Under the pieces are notes generated by a model, which was not told the origin of the DNA, made no database searches, and was given only the letters and a program-made list of their open reading frames with translations. Positions 18,035 through 27,590 of a stretch of 64,000 nt of DNA are shown in pieces; position 1 is the first letter of the stretch; every line of letters begins with the position of its first letter. This stretch comes from Bacillota bacterium (GTDB lineage Bacteria; Bacillota; Clostridia; Lachnospirales; Lachnospiraceae), in assembly GCA_023435895.1 (NCBI GenBank), contig JAEZLH010000011.1, positions 1 to 64,000 of the forward strand. The letters run 5' to 3'. The translations under genes were made by a program, and so were the position numbers.

Positions 18035-18613
18035 TTAGTTGTTAAAGTCAAGCAAAACAGCTCTGCAGGGAGCGCCATCACTTCCGCCTAATTTTAACGG
18101 AGCAGCATTTAAGAAATAGTCACCCGGCGTAATATCTTCCAGTACAAGTCCCTCTAATAATACCACTTCCTGACCCAAAAGTTCCAAATGAACAGCAACT
18201 GGACTTTCCTCTGGACCCACACTCTGACCCTCAATACCGACCAGCATTAATCCATATTGATTAAATAACTTGGCGCGCTCTAAAGTCACAACAGCCTTAC
18301 CTTTAATTAATACTCTTTTTTCACTATGATCAAGAAGTTTCGCCAGCTCCTCTAAAGAACAATCTTCAGAAAACTCTATTACTGTACAAGGTCCGATACA
18401 ACGAGCCAGGTCCAGCTGCTCTACTGTTTTTCCATTATCATAAAAATGAAAGGGTGCATCCAGATGTGTGGCATTATGAGCTCCCATCACTACATTCGTC
18501 AGATTTACCACATCACCTTTGGCAATCTTTAATACTCTATCATAGGTTGGAGCCGGATCACCCGGAAATACGCGTCCCGTAAAAAGCTCCTGTGAAATAT
18601 CATAAATCTTCAT
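18035..18613 (-). CDS. Cyclase-family hydrolase (KynB-like)
   Basis: 192 aa. The motif HNATHLDAPFHFYDNGKTVEQL carries the H-x3-H-x-D zinc-binding signature of the cyclase family, whose best known member is arylformamidase. The rest (DISQELFTGRVFPGDP, GIEGQSVGPEESPVAVH, NAAPLKLGGSDGAPCRAVL) fits the fold throughout. Kynurenine-pathway genes are absent, so kynurenine formamide is not a secure substrate; another amide or lactone is as likely. ATG at 18613 is preferred over 18637 because AAGGAG lies nine bases upstream. Confidence 0.82.
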   Translation of the reverse strand: MKIYDISQELFTGRVFPGDPAPTYDRVLKIAKGDVVNLTNVVMGAHNATHLDAPFHFYDNGKTVEQLDLARCIGPCTVIEFSEDCSLEELAKLLDHSEKRVLIKGKAVVTLERAKLFNQYGLMLVGIEGQSVGPEESPVAVHLELLGQEVVLLEGLVLEDITPGDYFLNAAPLKLGGSDGAPCRAVLLDFNN

Positions 18614-18642
18614 TATTAATTCTCCTTCTCTTATCATAATAT

Positions 18643-18765
18643 TAGGATTCGATTACCAATCTCCCATCTACCAGAATTCCCTAGTGATTTGCACTTAGTA
18701 GGATTCGATTACTAATTTCCATCTGAAAGAATCTCCTGGCCACCTGCACATAGTAGGATTCGCCT
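18643..18765. repeat. 55-56 bp tandem repeat, 2.2 copies
   Basis: TAGGATTCGATTAC recurs at 18643, 18699 and (truncated, TAGGATTCGCC) 18754, with diverged but alignable sequence between: CCAGAATTCCCTAGTGATTT versus AAAGAATCTCCTGGCCACCT, and TTGCACTTAG versus CTGCACATAG. It fills the gap between the cyclase gene and xth. Confidence 0.7.
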
Positions 18766-18812
18766 ATAAAAATATAGACTATTACCAAATAACCTTGCTT
18801 GGCTTTTGTGGA

Positions 18813-19565
18813 CTATTTTAAGATCAATTCAACAGGACAATGATCACTTCCCATAATATCTTTATGGATTACACTGTCCTCAATCCTATCTTTCAGTACT
18901 TCTGAAGTCAGAAAATAATCAATCCGCCATCCAGCATTCTTCTCCCTTGCTTTAAACATGTATGACCACCAGGTATACATATCCTTCGCATCCGGATATT
19001 TATAACGGAAGGTATCCACAAAACCACTTTCAAGGAGTGTGGTCATCTTCTCACGCTCTTCTTTTGTGAACCCTGCATTTTTTGTATTACTCTTAGGATT
19101 CTTCAAATCAATTTCCTGATGAGCTACGTTCAAATCACCGCAGATTACTACCGGTTTCTTCTTATCTAGTCCCATCACGTAATCACGAAAATCATCTTCC
19201 CATTCCATACGATAATCCAGTCTTGCAAGCTCTCTCTGAGAGTTTGGCGTATACACTGTAACCAGATAAAAATCATCAAACTCCAGTGTAATCACTCTGC
19301 CTTCATCATTATGCTTGTCCATACAAAGGTCGTAGCATACACTGATTGGCTCTACTCTGGTAAATACAGCTGTGCCAGAGTAACCTTTTTTTACTGCAGA
19401 ATTAAAATACTGCTGATAACCGTCAAAGGATACTTCCACCTGTTCTGGCTGAAGCTTTGTTTCCTGTAGGCAAAATACGTCGGCATTCACACTATAAAAG
19501 AAGTCGGTAAAACCTTTATTCAGACAAGCTCTGAGTCCATTTACATTCCATGATACCAGTTTCAT
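18813..19565 (-). CDS. xth: Exodeoxyribonuclease III / AP endonuclease
   Basis: 250 aa exonuclease-endonuclease-phosphatase fold protein for base-excision repair, cutting 5' of abasic sites. Motifs in order: [24 protein letters not shown] (metal-binding Glu), the [15 protein letters not shown] loop, [23 protein letters not shown] and the terminal [10 protein letters not shown] with the catalytic Asp-His. This is the ExoA/Xth type, not the APE-fused form. AGGAGG directly upstream. Single gene. Confidence 0.95.
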   Translation of the reverse strand: MKLVSWNVNGLRACLNKGFTDFFYSVNADVFCLQETKLQPEQVEVSFDGYQQYFNSAVKKGYSGTAVFTRVEPISVCYDLCMDKHNDEGRVITLEFDDFYLVTVYTPNSQRELARLDYRMEWEDDFRDYVMGLDKKKPVVICGDLNVAHQEIDLKNPKSNTKNAGFTKEEREKMTTLLESGFVDTFRYKYPDAKDMYTWWSYMFKAREKNAGWRIDYFLTSEVLKDRIEDSVIHKDIMGSDHCPVELILK

Positions 19566-19686
19566 ATGATATTTCCTCCTATTCGTAGTTTCATTCTATT
19601 TGCTTTCCCATATCAAATGTTATCATAACTATTATTAACAATAACTATTATCACCAACAACTTCGCGATGTTGTCTAAACATAATG

Positions 19687-20334
19687 CTACAGTTCCATTA
19701 TAATCCTATAAACATCCTCCACTGTTTCAGCTATTCTGTCGGCTCCATGTTCCTCTAACTCTTCCCGACTTCCATATCCGAACAAAACTCCCACTGAGGA
19801 GATGCCAACTTCCTTCGCCCCTTCTATATCATGCAGACGATCACCCACCATAACCACCGAATTAAGCTCCGTAATACGATTCTTCTCCAAAGCATAACGG
19901 ATTACATCTCCCTTTGTGCTTCTGGAACCATCCAGCGTCGATCCGCATATATCAGTAAAGTACTCCGCTAATTCAAAATGCTCTATAATCTGACGTGCGA
20001 AAACCTCCGGCTTTGAAGTTGCGACAATTAAAATCTTGCCTGCATTTTTAAGTCCTGACAGACATTCTTTTATCCCGTCAAATACTTCATTCTCATAAAT
20101 GCCCTTTACCGAAAAATATTCTCTATACTTTTCGATAATATCATCCAGCTGATCATCCGGAATTCCATGATATTCTTTAAAGGAAAACCATAATGGGGGA
20201 CCTATGTATCTGCATAAGCTATCTAAATCTTCCTCCACAATATTAAATGCCTTTAAGGCGTATTGTATCGACTTTGTTATACCGAGCTTAGGATTGGTCA
20301 ATGTGCCATCCAAATCCAATAATACGTACTTCAT
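19687..20334 (-). CDS. HAD-superfamily phosphatase (phosphoglycolate phosphatase type)
   Basis: 215 aa. HAD motif I DLDGTLTNPK with the nucleophile Asp near residue 7, a helical cap, motif II TSKPE, and motif III/IV GDRLHDIEGAKEVGI are all present; domain layout and length match Gph/PpaX-like phosphatases acting on small phosphorylated metabolites. Substrate not predictable. ATG at 20334 has GAGGAGG eight bases upstream. Only 29 bases separate it from the upstream DUF951 gene, so the two are probably one transcript. Confidence 0.88.
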   Translation of the reverse strand: MKYVLLDLDGTLTNPKLGITKSIQYALKAFNIVEEDLDSLCRYIGPPLWFSFKEYHGIPDDQLDDIIEKYREYFSVKGIYENEVFDGIKECLSGLKNAGKILIVATSKPEVFARQIIEHFELAEYFTDICGSTLDGSRSTKGDVIRYALEKNRITELNSVVMVGDRLHDIEGAKEVGISSVGVLFGYGSREELEEHGADRIAETVEDVYRIIMEL

Positions 20335-20363
20335 CCTTAAGCCTCCTCTTTCCGACACCAAGT

Positions 20364-20546
20364 TTATTGAGGCTTTCTAACCTGCTTGATGTTCTTCTCT
20401 ACTTGTTTTCTGGGAATCATGATTTGATGACCGCATCCCAGGCACTTAAGACGAAAATCCATACCCACACGAAGTATCTCCCATTCAGTGCTTCCGCAAG
20501 GATGCTGCTTTTTTAGTTTTACGATATCCCCAATACTTAATTCCAT
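20364..20546 (-). CDS. DUF951 family protein (60 aa)
   Basis: Starts MELSIGDIVKLKKQHPCGS and continues WEILRVGMDFRLKCLGCGHQ, the standard DUF951 pattern with a cysteine in HPCG and a CLGC pair, probably binding zinc. These small proteins are conserved in Firmicutes, are often encoded near ribosome-associated or DNA-binding genes, and have no proven role. GGAGG nine bases before ATG. Likely cotranscribed with the HAD gene. Confidence 0.92.
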   Translation of the reverse strand: MELSIGDIVKLKKQHPCGSTEWEILRVGMDFRLKCLGCGHQIMIPRKQVEKNIKQVRKPQ

Positions 20547-20797
20547 CTCATCACCTCCGAGTCATGTATCAATCAGTGTACCAACTATTCTCTTTTTTAT
20601 TTGTATTATTATATCATAAAATAATTTCATTTAAAATGAAAATTCATCTTGCATATTCAAACAATGTGTTGTAGTATTAAATTACATTATACGTAGTATT
20701 GATTACTACATGTCATATTATTATTTCTACATCATGTATAACCATGTGAGAAATGTACATAATTAATTTATCATAAAACTTAAAAGGAGCTGATTTT

Positions 20798-21466
20798 ATG
20801 ACAGTGAAAAACGTTACCGTAAAAGATCCCGGAAGTGCAATTACTCACTTCATCGGAACACTAATGGCCTTATTTGCAGCTACTCCTCTCTTAATCAAAG
20901 CTGCCAGACAACCAGGAGTCGTCCATCTTATCGCACTGGGCGTATTCATCCTCAGCATGATACTACTTTATACTGCAAGTACGGTATACCATACCTTCGG
21001 AAGAACCAAAACAATACACCAACGTTTGAAAAAATTTGACCATATGGCGATTTACGTATTGATTGCCGGCACTTATACCCCTATTTGTTTAATTGCTCTG
21101 CCAAATGTAACCGGTTTATGGATGCTTGCATTAATATGGTTCTTAGCTATTGTCGGAATTATCGTTACCGGCTTTTGGGTACACTGCCCCAAATGGTTTT
21201 CCTCTGCAGTTTATATCGCAATGGGATGGACTTGTGTATTAGCTTTTACTCCATTAATTAGTTCTCTTCCCAATGGTGCCTTTGAATGGCTTTTGGCGGG
21301 AGGTATTATTTACACGATTGGCGGTGTCATCTATGCCTTGAAGCTGCCCATATTTAACAATCGTCACAAGAATTTTGGAACCCATGAGATATTTCATCTA
21401 TTCGTGATGGGCGGAAGCTTCTGTCACTTCATGCTAATGTACTCTTATATTGCGGTGATGCCTTAA
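20798..21466 (+). CDS. Hemolysin III family membrane protein
   Basis: 222 aa with seven membrane segments. PAQR/HlyIII motifs are clear: PGSAITHFIGTLMALFA, the SxxxH motif in ASTVYHTFG, FDHMAIYVLIAGTYTP, and the C-terminal GTHEIFHLFVMGGSFCHF with the HxxxH pair. The conserved Ser, His and Asp residues suggest a zinc-dependent membrane hydrolase; despite the name, haemolysis is not established for most members. AAAGGAGC precedes ATG. Hairpins follow it at 21540 and 21646. Confidence 0.92.
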   Translation: MTVKNVTVKDPGSAITHFIGTLMALFAATPLLIKAARQPGVVHLIALGVFILSMILLYTASTVYHTFGRTKTIHQRLKKFDHMAIYVLIAGTYTPICLIALPNVTGLWMLALIWFLAIVGIIVTGFWVHCPKWFSSAVYIAMGWTCVLAFTPLISSLPNGAFEWLLAGGIIYTIGGVIYALKLPIFNNRHKNFGTHEIFHLFVMGGSFCHFMLMYSYIAVMP

Positions 21467-21539
21467 GCTAGTATTAACATTCAGATTTATCTTATTAATC
21501 ATGGATGGAATTTTAAAGATAGGTTCAAACCACAGGAAA

Positions 21540-21576
21540 GAAGCGAAGAAAATTCACAGGGAAGTTTCTTCGCTTC
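21540..21576 (+). terminator. Hairpin after the hemolysin III gene
   Basis: Perfect 12-base arms GAAGCGAAGAAA and TTTCTTCGCTTC around a 13-base loop. No long T run follows on either strand, so termination is likely but not certain. Confidence 0.5.
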
Positions 21577-21645
21577 TAGTGTATCAACGAATAATTACGA
21601 TATAATTAAAACAATTCGAAATTGTTTCCTATGAACTGACAGAAT

Positions 21646-21738
21646 AACCGGGGCTTTTGTAAAACCAACATCTAATTATTTTTGTGTATTTTGTTTTCAC
21701 AAAATTAGATCCATGTAGATTTTACAAAAGCCCCGGTT
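21646..21738. repeat. 93-bp long hairpin (19-bp perfect arms)
   Basis: AACCGGGGCTTTTGTAAAA at the left pairs perfectly with its complement at 21720-21738, and a second inner pair (ATCTAATT with AATTAGAT, TTTGTG with CACAAA) extends the stem. It lies between the convergent hemolysin III and degV genes and could be a bidirectional terminator or a small mobile palindrome. The core GGCTTTTGTAAA resembles GGACTTTTGCAAAT in the terminator at 44621. Confidence 0.6.
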
Positions 21739-21984
21739 TATCATATCTATGTCAAGCAGCCGAATAAACAGGTAAGTTGTCAAGGCAGTAAGCTGTTACA
21801 CTCTTTATGAGGTAAAAGGGATTCGGTTGCGAACGATTAAGATATGTATCTAACCCGACATCTCTGTCTTACTACCTTTAATGGGATTAATATATTATAC
21901 TCAGATTTTTCACTATTGTTACCTTAGTTCTTGCCCTTTTTAATGTTTTAATCTGTCTTATCATGAGAGAATGAGTCGGCTCCT

Positions 21985-22833
21985 TTATATCTCAGAATAA
22001 CATACTCCAACCGTCCCAGGCCCGCTGTACACACCAACCACTGTGCTGATTTGCCCGATCAGGAACACGTTCTTAATATGGGAATTCTGCTTTAACCGCT
22101 CACATAGCTTTAATGCTTCCTCCTCCACATTACCATGTATCACATATGCATCGCAGGGCTTTTGGAGCGTAACCTTCTCTCCTAATTGTATCAGACGGCT
22201 TAGTGACTTATTCCTTCCTCTGATTTTTTCATAGGTAAAGCACTCCCCATTCTCCTCATCAAAACCTACAATAGGCTTAATATCTAGAATATCACCGATA
22301 GTTCCCGATATTCGTCCTATTCGGCCTCCTTTAATTGCGTATTCCAGGGTTCCAAATACAAAATAAAAGTGGAGCCTTTTTTTCATTTCTGGTATTGCTT
22401 TGGTTATTTCCTGAAAACTCTTTCCTGACTGAATCAGCTCACCACATTTCTTTATCAGTATTCCTTCAATGACAGAGGTTGATTTTGTATCATAAATATA
22501 GGTGTCTATATTAGGGTATTGCTCACTGACCAGTCTTATTGCATTGACTGTTCCCGAAATACCACTAGAGATATTAATTGAAATCACATGAGTATATTTC
22601 TCTTCATCCAGCTTTTGATACACCCTTTCGATATCCTCCATGGAGGGAAGGGAGGACTTTGGTATCTCCGTCTTCATATTGTGGTAGACTTCCTGCGGCG
22701 TAATATCTACCTTATCTGTATATTCCCTGTTCTTATAAATAATTTTGAACGGTAGGACATTTATTTGATATTTGTGAATCGTCCCTTCGTCAATATCGCA
22801 GGCCGAATCTGTAACAAGTGCAATCTTCTCCAT
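21985..22833 (-). CDS. DegV family fatty-acid-binding protein
   Basis: 282 aa. Begins KIALVTDSACDIDEGTI, continues with the KSSLPSMEDIERVY segment, the SINISSGISGTVNA loop and DTKSTSVIEG, and ends with VVGVYSGPGTVGVCY, all typical of DegV. Members bind a fatty acid; in Staphylococcus and Streptococcus the related FakB presents it to the FakA kinase, so a lipid-recycling role is possible. No fakA gene is near. ATG after CAGGGAGA. Confidence 0.9.
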   Translation of the reverse strand: MEKIALVTDSACDIDEGTIHKYQINVLPFKIIYKNREYTDKVDITPQEVYHNMKTEIPKSSLPSMEDIERVYQKLDEEKYTHVISINISSGISGTVNAIRLVSEQYPNIDTYIYDTKSTSVIEGILIKKCGELIQSGKSFQEITKAIPEMKKRLHFYFVFGTLEYAIKGGRIGRISGTIGDILDIKPIVGFDEENGECFTYEKIRGRNKSLSRLIQLGEKVTLQKPCDAYVIHGNVEEEALKLCERLKQNSHIKNVFLIGQISTVVGVYSGPGTVGVCYSEI

Positions 22834-23047
22834 ATTCTTATCTCCCTGGCTATAAATCTCTCACTTTACGCCTCACTAACTTAATGTTCATCACGTCATG
22901 TCGCATCGTTATTATATCATGTGGTTATTATAACCAGATTATCACTTTTCTTACATCAAATCAATAGTGGTTTATTTTATAAATCCTGAAATCAGCCTAA
23001 TGAGTTCCTTTAAATTTCATCCTCCTGCAATATAATGTTTCATATAT

Positions 23048-23090
23048 AAAATTTTACCCTGGCTCTTTTATCAAAGAGCTTAAAATTTTT
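23048..23090. terminator. Nested hairpin between pgi and degV
   Basis: AAAATTTT arms outside and GCTCTTT/AAAGAGC arms inside form a two-part stem with T-rich flanks on both strands. It may act as a second terminator for pgi. Together with the one at 23115 it occupies the 344-base gap. Confidence 0.5.
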
Positions 23091-23114
23091 ATTAGATGCT
23101 ACATTTTCTAAACC

Positions 23115-23149
23115 AGAAGGCGGGCTGCCACTTGGACAACCCGCCTTCT
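23115..23149 (-). terminator. Intrinsic terminator of pgi
   Basis: Ten-base GC-rich arms AGAAGGCGGG and CCCGCCTTCT around a 15-base loop, 29 bases beyond the pgi stop codon. The tail on the minus strand is only moderately T-rich. Confidence 0.7.
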
Positions 23150-23177
23150 AATTACTTTTATATTAATATTTTCAAAT

Positions 23178-24527
23178 TTACAGTCTCTTTAATAATTCCT
23201 CGCGCTGTGCCTCAAAACCAGGCTTGCCAAGAAGAGCAAACATATTCTTCTTATAGCTCTCAACGCCAGGTTGATCAAAAGGATTTACCCCTAACATATA
23301 TCCGCTTACACCGCATGCAAACTCAAAGAAATAGAAGAGTTCACCAAGATAAAATTCGTTCTGCTCCGGTAATACCACCTGAAGGTTTGGTACGTTACCA
23401 TCTGTGTGAGCAAGAAGTGTTCCCTTCATTGCGCTCTTGTTGATGAAGTCTACGCTCTTGCCTGCAAGATAGTTCAATCCGTCAAGATCGATTTCTTCCT
23501 CTTCAAGAATGATCTCTGTAGCGGACTGCTCAATTGTTACAACGGTTTCAAACATGGTACGCTGTCCATCCTGAATGAACTGACCCATGGAATGAAGGTC
23601 TGTTGTAAAATCAACTGCTGCCGGGAAGATTCCCTTCTGATCCTTGCCTTCGCTCTCACCATAGAGCTGCTTCCACCACTCGGAAACAAAATGCAGGGAG
23701 GGTTCATAGTTTACTAAAATCTCAATGGATTTACCCTTGCGTAACAGTATATTACGAACTGCTGCATACTTTAAGGCATCATTCTCTTCAAAGCTCTTGG
23801 TAAGGCAATAATTTCTCATGCTTGCCGCACCTTCCATCAGCTTTGTAATATCCGCTCCGCTTACTGCGATTGGTAACAGACCTACTGCTGTAAGAACAGA
23901 GAAGCGTCCGCCAACATCATCCGGAACAACAAAGCTCTCATAGCCTTCCTCTGTAGCAAGATTCTTTAAAGCTCCTCTTGCCTTATCAGTGGTTGCATAG
24001 ATTCTCTTTGCTGCCTCGGCTTTACCATATTTTTCGTTCAAAAGCTTCTTAAATACACGGAATGCAAGTGCCGGCTCAGTAGTAGTACCTGACTTACTAA
24101 TAATATTAATAGAGAAATCTCTCTCTCCGATTACTTCGATTAAATGGTTCATGTAGTTACTGCTGATGTTATTGCCACAGAAATAAATCTCCGGAGTCTT
24201 TCTGATTTCTTTGGATACAGAATTGTAAAAGCTGTGTCTTAAGAACTCGATTGCCGCTCTTGCTCCAAGATAAGAGCCGCCAATTCCAATTACTAAAAGA
24301 ACCTCGGAATCACTCTGAATCTTTGATGCTGCCTTCTGAATTCGAGAAAACTCCTCCTTATCATACTCTACAGGAAGGTCAATCCATCCTAAGAAGTCAT
24401 TTCCTGCACCGCTTTTATTCACAAGCTGATCCTTTGCTACCTGAACGGAAGCTTGAATCATCTTCATCTCTTCATCGGATATAACATTTCTTGCCGCTGA
24501 GAAATCAAAAGTTACTTTGTTAGCCAT
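23178..24527 (-). CDS. pgi: Glucose-6-phosphate isomerase
   Basis: 449 aa, the Firmicute-length enzyme that interconverts glucose 6-phosphate and fructose 6-phosphate in glycolysis. Signatures: [17 protein letters not shown], the sugar-phosphate loop [15 protein letters not shown], the PGI signature 1 region [17 protein letters not shown], the catalytic Glu in YGESEGKD and [18 protein letters not shown] near the end with the catalytic Lys. The ATG at 24527 has AAAGGATG nine bases upstream, and the longer frame to 24569 has no ribosome site. Monocistronic with a strong terminator. Confidence 0.97.
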   Translation of the reverse strand: MANKVTFDFSAARNVISDEEMKMIQASVQVAKDQLVNKSGAGNDFLGWIDLPVEYDKEEFSRIQKAASKIQSDSEVLLVIGIGGSYLGARAAIEFLRHSFYNSVSKEIRKTPEIYFCGNNISSNYMNHLIEVIGERDFSINIISKSGTTTEPALAFRVFKKLLNEKYGKAEAAKRIYATTDKARGALKNLATEEGYESFVVPDDVGGRFSVLTAVGLLPIAVSGADITKLMEGAASMRNYCLTKSFEENDALKYAAVRNILLRKGKSIEILVNYEPSLHFVSEWWKQLYGESEGKDQKGIFPAAVDFTTDLHSMGQFIQDGQRTMFETVVTIEQSATEIILEEEEIDLDGLNYLAGKSVDFINKSAMKGTLLAHTDGNVPNLQVVLPEQNEFYLGELFYFFEFACGVSGYMLGVNPFDQPGVESYKKNMFALLGKPGFEAQREELLKRL

Positions 24528-24695
24528 TATTAATTCATCCTTTCTTGATTTTTTATTATATTCTAACAAAGCAGTTCTTAATATTCAACGGTTTTCTTAG
24601 GAATAAGGGAGAAAATACTCATTACCGCCTTTTCTCAATGTTACAATCCTAAAAAAGAGAATTATATGATCCTTAAAGCTAACTATTCAAAATGC

Positions 24696-25922
24696 CTAGG
24701 AGAAGAACTCCTTTAGCACATCTTCTAATAATTTATCATCCTGAGAGGTTGATTGATATGATTTTTGTTTTGCTGGTTGACGAGGAGGTTGCACTTCCTT
24801 TACCGGTTTTTCTATCTCTGCTGCAACTTCCTCCAAGCTTGGCTGTAATAGTTCCATTTCCTTCTCAGTCTTTTGTTGCTTATACTCATTCTTTTGTTCC
24901 ACTGGCTCTGGTGGAGTACTTTCTGTTATCTCTTTTTCTTCCTTTATGGTTTCCAGCTTCACTCTCACTCTTTCAGGCTTTGATATTATTTCTGCTTTTG
25001 ATTTTTCTTCTTCTATCTGCCGCTTTACTTCATTGGCATATTGAAGCTCCTGAGCCTTGCGTTTTAGCTCTGCTCTTCTTTCTTCTAGGGCTTTTCTTTC
25101 TTCTTCCAGTTTCATGCGCTCCTCTTCCCTGCGCTTTGCTGCCAATTGCTTTTTCTCTTCCTGTCTTCGCAGTTCTTCCGCTTTTCTAGCTTCTTCTGCT
25201 TTTCTGACTTCTTCTTCTCTCAGGGCAGCCTGTCGTTTTTTCTCCTCTTCCTTCTGTCGTTTCGCTTCCCTTCTACGATTTAATTCGTCTTTACTGTCAT
25301 CCTTTTGCGATACACTGGTAACGGTTGCACTGACCTGCTTCTTTACATCCATCACCTGTTCATATTCACGACGATGCTGCTCCACCAATTCAGGGGATGC
25401 AGCTTCCTGCTCCAACCTTACTTTGCAGAAGTTCTCCAAATAATCCAACATATTAATGCGGAACATATTCTTCTTTATCGACAAATTAATACTTTTATCC
25501 ACAATTATCAGAATAGAACCGGAAGCAACACCAACAACACCATTGAATAAAATATCAGTTTGTCCACACTTGTAAATAACCCCGAAAACCGCCAAAATAG
25601 GGCATGCCAGAAGATTCAGGAAGAGAATCTGTCCACAGAAATTCTCCCATGTGGATAATAGCAGTCCACAAAATCGATAACGAAGTACATTTTTATCCAC
25701 AAATCTATCCACATTATTCACACCTATCTTTAATCGATAGCAAGCCTCAAATTTCAGCTTAATATACTTGAGCATTTTATTCTTTGCTTTGCCCAAATCC
25801 TTCGATTGTTTTACCAAATGCTTGTACACCATGTTAACGATAAACCGGAGAAATAACCCCAATCCACATAGGCCTGCGTAACCATAGAGTATAATGTCAT
25901 TGTTATATAAGTACTGAATCAT
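24696..25922 (-). CDS. Membrane-anchored coiled-coil protein, unknown function (408 aa)
   Basis: One N-terminal hydrophobic segment (residues 10-30, ILYGYAGLCGLGLFLRFIV) and a pair near 100-150 (ILFLNLLACPILAVFGVIY, then a Gly/Val/Ser-rich stretch), followed from about 215 to 320 by a highly charged single coiled coil of Glu/Arg/Lys with repeated RRxEE/KAEE units, and an acidic C-terminal tail (DDKLLEDVLKEFFS). I do not recognise a family. The Lys/Glu/Arg block could be read as low complexity. ATG at 25922 has GAGAGGAGC upstream. The first third of the gene carries a dense cluster of DnaA boxes (separate entry), which shapes part of its codon use. Confidence 0.75.
   Translation of the reverse strand: MIQYLYNNDIILYGYAGLCGLGLFLRFIVNMVYKHLVKQSKDLGKAKNKMLKYIKLKFEACYRLKIGVNNVDRFVDKNVLRYRFCGLLLSTWENFCGQILFLNLLACPILAVFGVIYKCGQTDILFNGVVGVASGSILIIVDKSINLSIKKNMFRINMLDYLENFCKVRLEQEAASPELVEQHRREYEQVMDVKKQVSATVTSVSQKDDSKDELNRRREAKRQKEEEKKRQAALREEEVRKAEEARKAEELRRQEEKKQLAAKRREEERMKLEEERKALEERRAELKRKAQELQYANEVKRQIEEEKSKAEIISKPERVRVKLETIKEEKEITESTPPEPVEQKNEYKQQKTEKEMELLQPSLEEVAAEIEKPVKEVQPPRQPAKQKSYQSTSQDDKLLEDVLKEFFS
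25495..25722. other. DnaA-box cluster inside a coding region
   Basis: Three perfect copies of TTATCCACA occur within 207 bases: 25495-25503 and 25693-25701 on the plus strand, 25650-25658 on the minus strand. Near-matches fill the space: TTGTCCACA at 25560, CTGTCCACA at 25629, a partial AGTCCACA near 25663, CTATCCACA at 25705 and TTATTCACA at 25714. They lie within codons for the membrane half of the coiled-coil protein. Such density is characteristic of oriC or of DnaA-titrating clusters; no AT-rich unwinding tract or replication gene is adjacent. Confidence 0.7.
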
Positions 25923-26130
25923 AAAATGCTCCTCTCTCTTTTCCATAATTTAACAGTTATTATAACGTACAATAATAACTTTGAAAAGAGAAAGGAGCAA
26001 TAAATCGATAGACGCATTTCTAGTCGATGATACAATTTCGGCTCAATTCTTATGAAAATCATTGTGTGATGACAAGTTTTGATAATACTTTCTGTTGAAA
26101 AACCTCTATTTGCCTTTTCAATTTCTAAGA

Positions 26131-27492
26131 TTACCGTTCCTTCTCATCTGATTTTGTCAGTTCCGGATAATTAAAATAAGAATCCTCCTTATCATCCTGA
26201 ACATTAATATTATAGCTCTGTGTTTCATACCCCTCTTTGATGAAGGTCAAAACATGGGAGCCCAACACTTTTTTATAATTGCAGGGAGTTACCCCAATAA
26301 AACTTCCATCAAAATACACGGATGCCCCAACCGGTGTTTGAACATAAATTTTATGGTTACTATCCACATTCTCGCTATCCTGAGGTGCTTCGGAAGGACT
26401 GATTGTAGGAGTCGGTGTGTCACCCTCTGTAGCGGAAGCATCTTCATCGCTGGTTTCTTCCGGCAACTTAATTTTGACTGTCTTACGATCTCCACTTACC
26501 ACTATCATACCCTCATAGGTATTATAGCCACCCAAGGAAGCTTTTATGGTATGATTTCCATACTCCAATTCCAGTGCATCTGCATAGGTTGTTAACTTTC
26601 CATCCACAAACAAATCTGCACCGTACGGAGTAACCTGAAATAATACCAATCCTGTCTCTGGTCCGATTCGTCCCAAATCGCTTAGGGAAACATCGGTCAC
26701 CTGATTTCTATTAACAATGATATTCTTCGTTCCGCTGTAGGAACCATTCTCAACCGTCAGCGGCCATTCGCCTTCCTTCACCGTTATCTCCATATCATCG
26801 ACTATCTTTTGAAGGGGTTCATATCCAATCTTAATACTCTTTCCAATATAATCTTGATAATTTTCTAATCTGACTGTACCATGCCCTTTTGTGATAATTA
26901 CAGAATATATCATCTTATCCACCACATATATGGTAAGTTCATCTTGTTTTGCCAAACTGCTGGCGGTAACAAAGGCTTCCCCGTCCAGTATGGATAAATT
27001 ATTGTTGAATCGATACTTTTCCGATGCAATCTCCATTACTTGTTCATTCAGACTAATGTTCCACTTTTTCACATCTTTGAACTCTTTGGCACGAGTTGTT
27101 ATACTCATATTAATCAGCTTATTATTATCCTTTTGATAATTTACATCAACCATAATTCCCAGTGTGATTTGATTAATTGATATCACTTTTTTATATTTGT
27201 CGGTGATACCGGTTCCGCCATTATAGGATAGCGTGAGTTCTTCTCCAGAACTAATATCAGTTAAGGTAATCCTTTGGTTCAGAAGGTCAATACCCTTTAC
27301 CACACAAAGCAATGTTCCTCCTTCAATGGCATCCAAATCGCCATTCTCACTTCCGGTTACATTATTCGGATTATAATTCTTCGTATTCTGCGATGCCGCA
27401 ATCAAAGTAGCCAGAAGGATAACGGATAAGAATCCCAATCCAATTAGCAGACTTGTAATCGGCCTTTTATTTACTTTGTTCTTAGGCTTCAT
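26131..27492 (-). CDS. PEGA-domain surface protein (453 aa)
   Basis: A basic start (MKPKNKVNKRP) and one membrane segment (residues 14-32, SLLIGLGFLSVILLATLIAA) anchor a large outer part. After about 250 residues of beta-rich unknown sequence come two PEGA repeats, one around 285-345 (LFVDGKLTTYADALELEYGN) and one around 385-440 (VYFDGSFIGVTPCNYKKVLG), separated by a Thr/Pro/Ser-rich linker. PEGA domains are common in extracellular and S-layer-type proteins. Role outside the cell is inferred; partner unknown. GAGGACA precedes ATG. Adjacent to the CotS-like gene, same strand, 98 bases apart. Confidence 0.85.
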   Translation of the reverse strand: MKPKNKVNKRPITSLLIGLGFLSVILLATLIAASQNTKNYNPNNVTGSENGDLDAIEGGTLLCVVKGIDLLNQRITLTDISSGEELTLSYNGGTGITDKYKKVISINQITLGIMVDVNYQKDNNKLINMSITTRAKEFKDVKKWNISLNEQVMEIASEKYRFNNNLSILDGEAFVTASSLAKQDELTIYVVDKMIYSVIITKGHGTVRLENYQDYIGKSIKIGYEPLQKIVDDMEITVKEGEWPLTVENGSYSGTKNIIVNRNQVTDVSLSDLGRIGPETGLVLFQVTPYGADLFVDGKLTTYADALELEYGNHTIKASLGGYNTYEGMIVVSGDRKTVKIKLPEETSDEDASATEGDTPTPTISPSEAPQDSENVDSNHKIYVQTPVGASVYFDGSFIGVTPCNYKKVLGSHVLTFIKEGYETQSYNINVQDDKEDSYFNYPELTKSDEKER

Positions 27493-27590
27493 TCTGTGTC
27501 CTCAATAATACTGTGTCCTCTATGGTAACTCCATACTTTTGTACCTAAAATTATTATAGCCTATTGATTTCCTTTATTCAATCCAATAAT

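Noticed and set aside
24692..25550. Long plus-strand ORFs over the coiled-coil gene
   Set aside because: They are reverse shadows of the Glu/Lys/Arg-rich repeats, giving Ser/Phe/Leu-rich chains without ribosome sites; the minus-strand protein has a good start and plausible topology.
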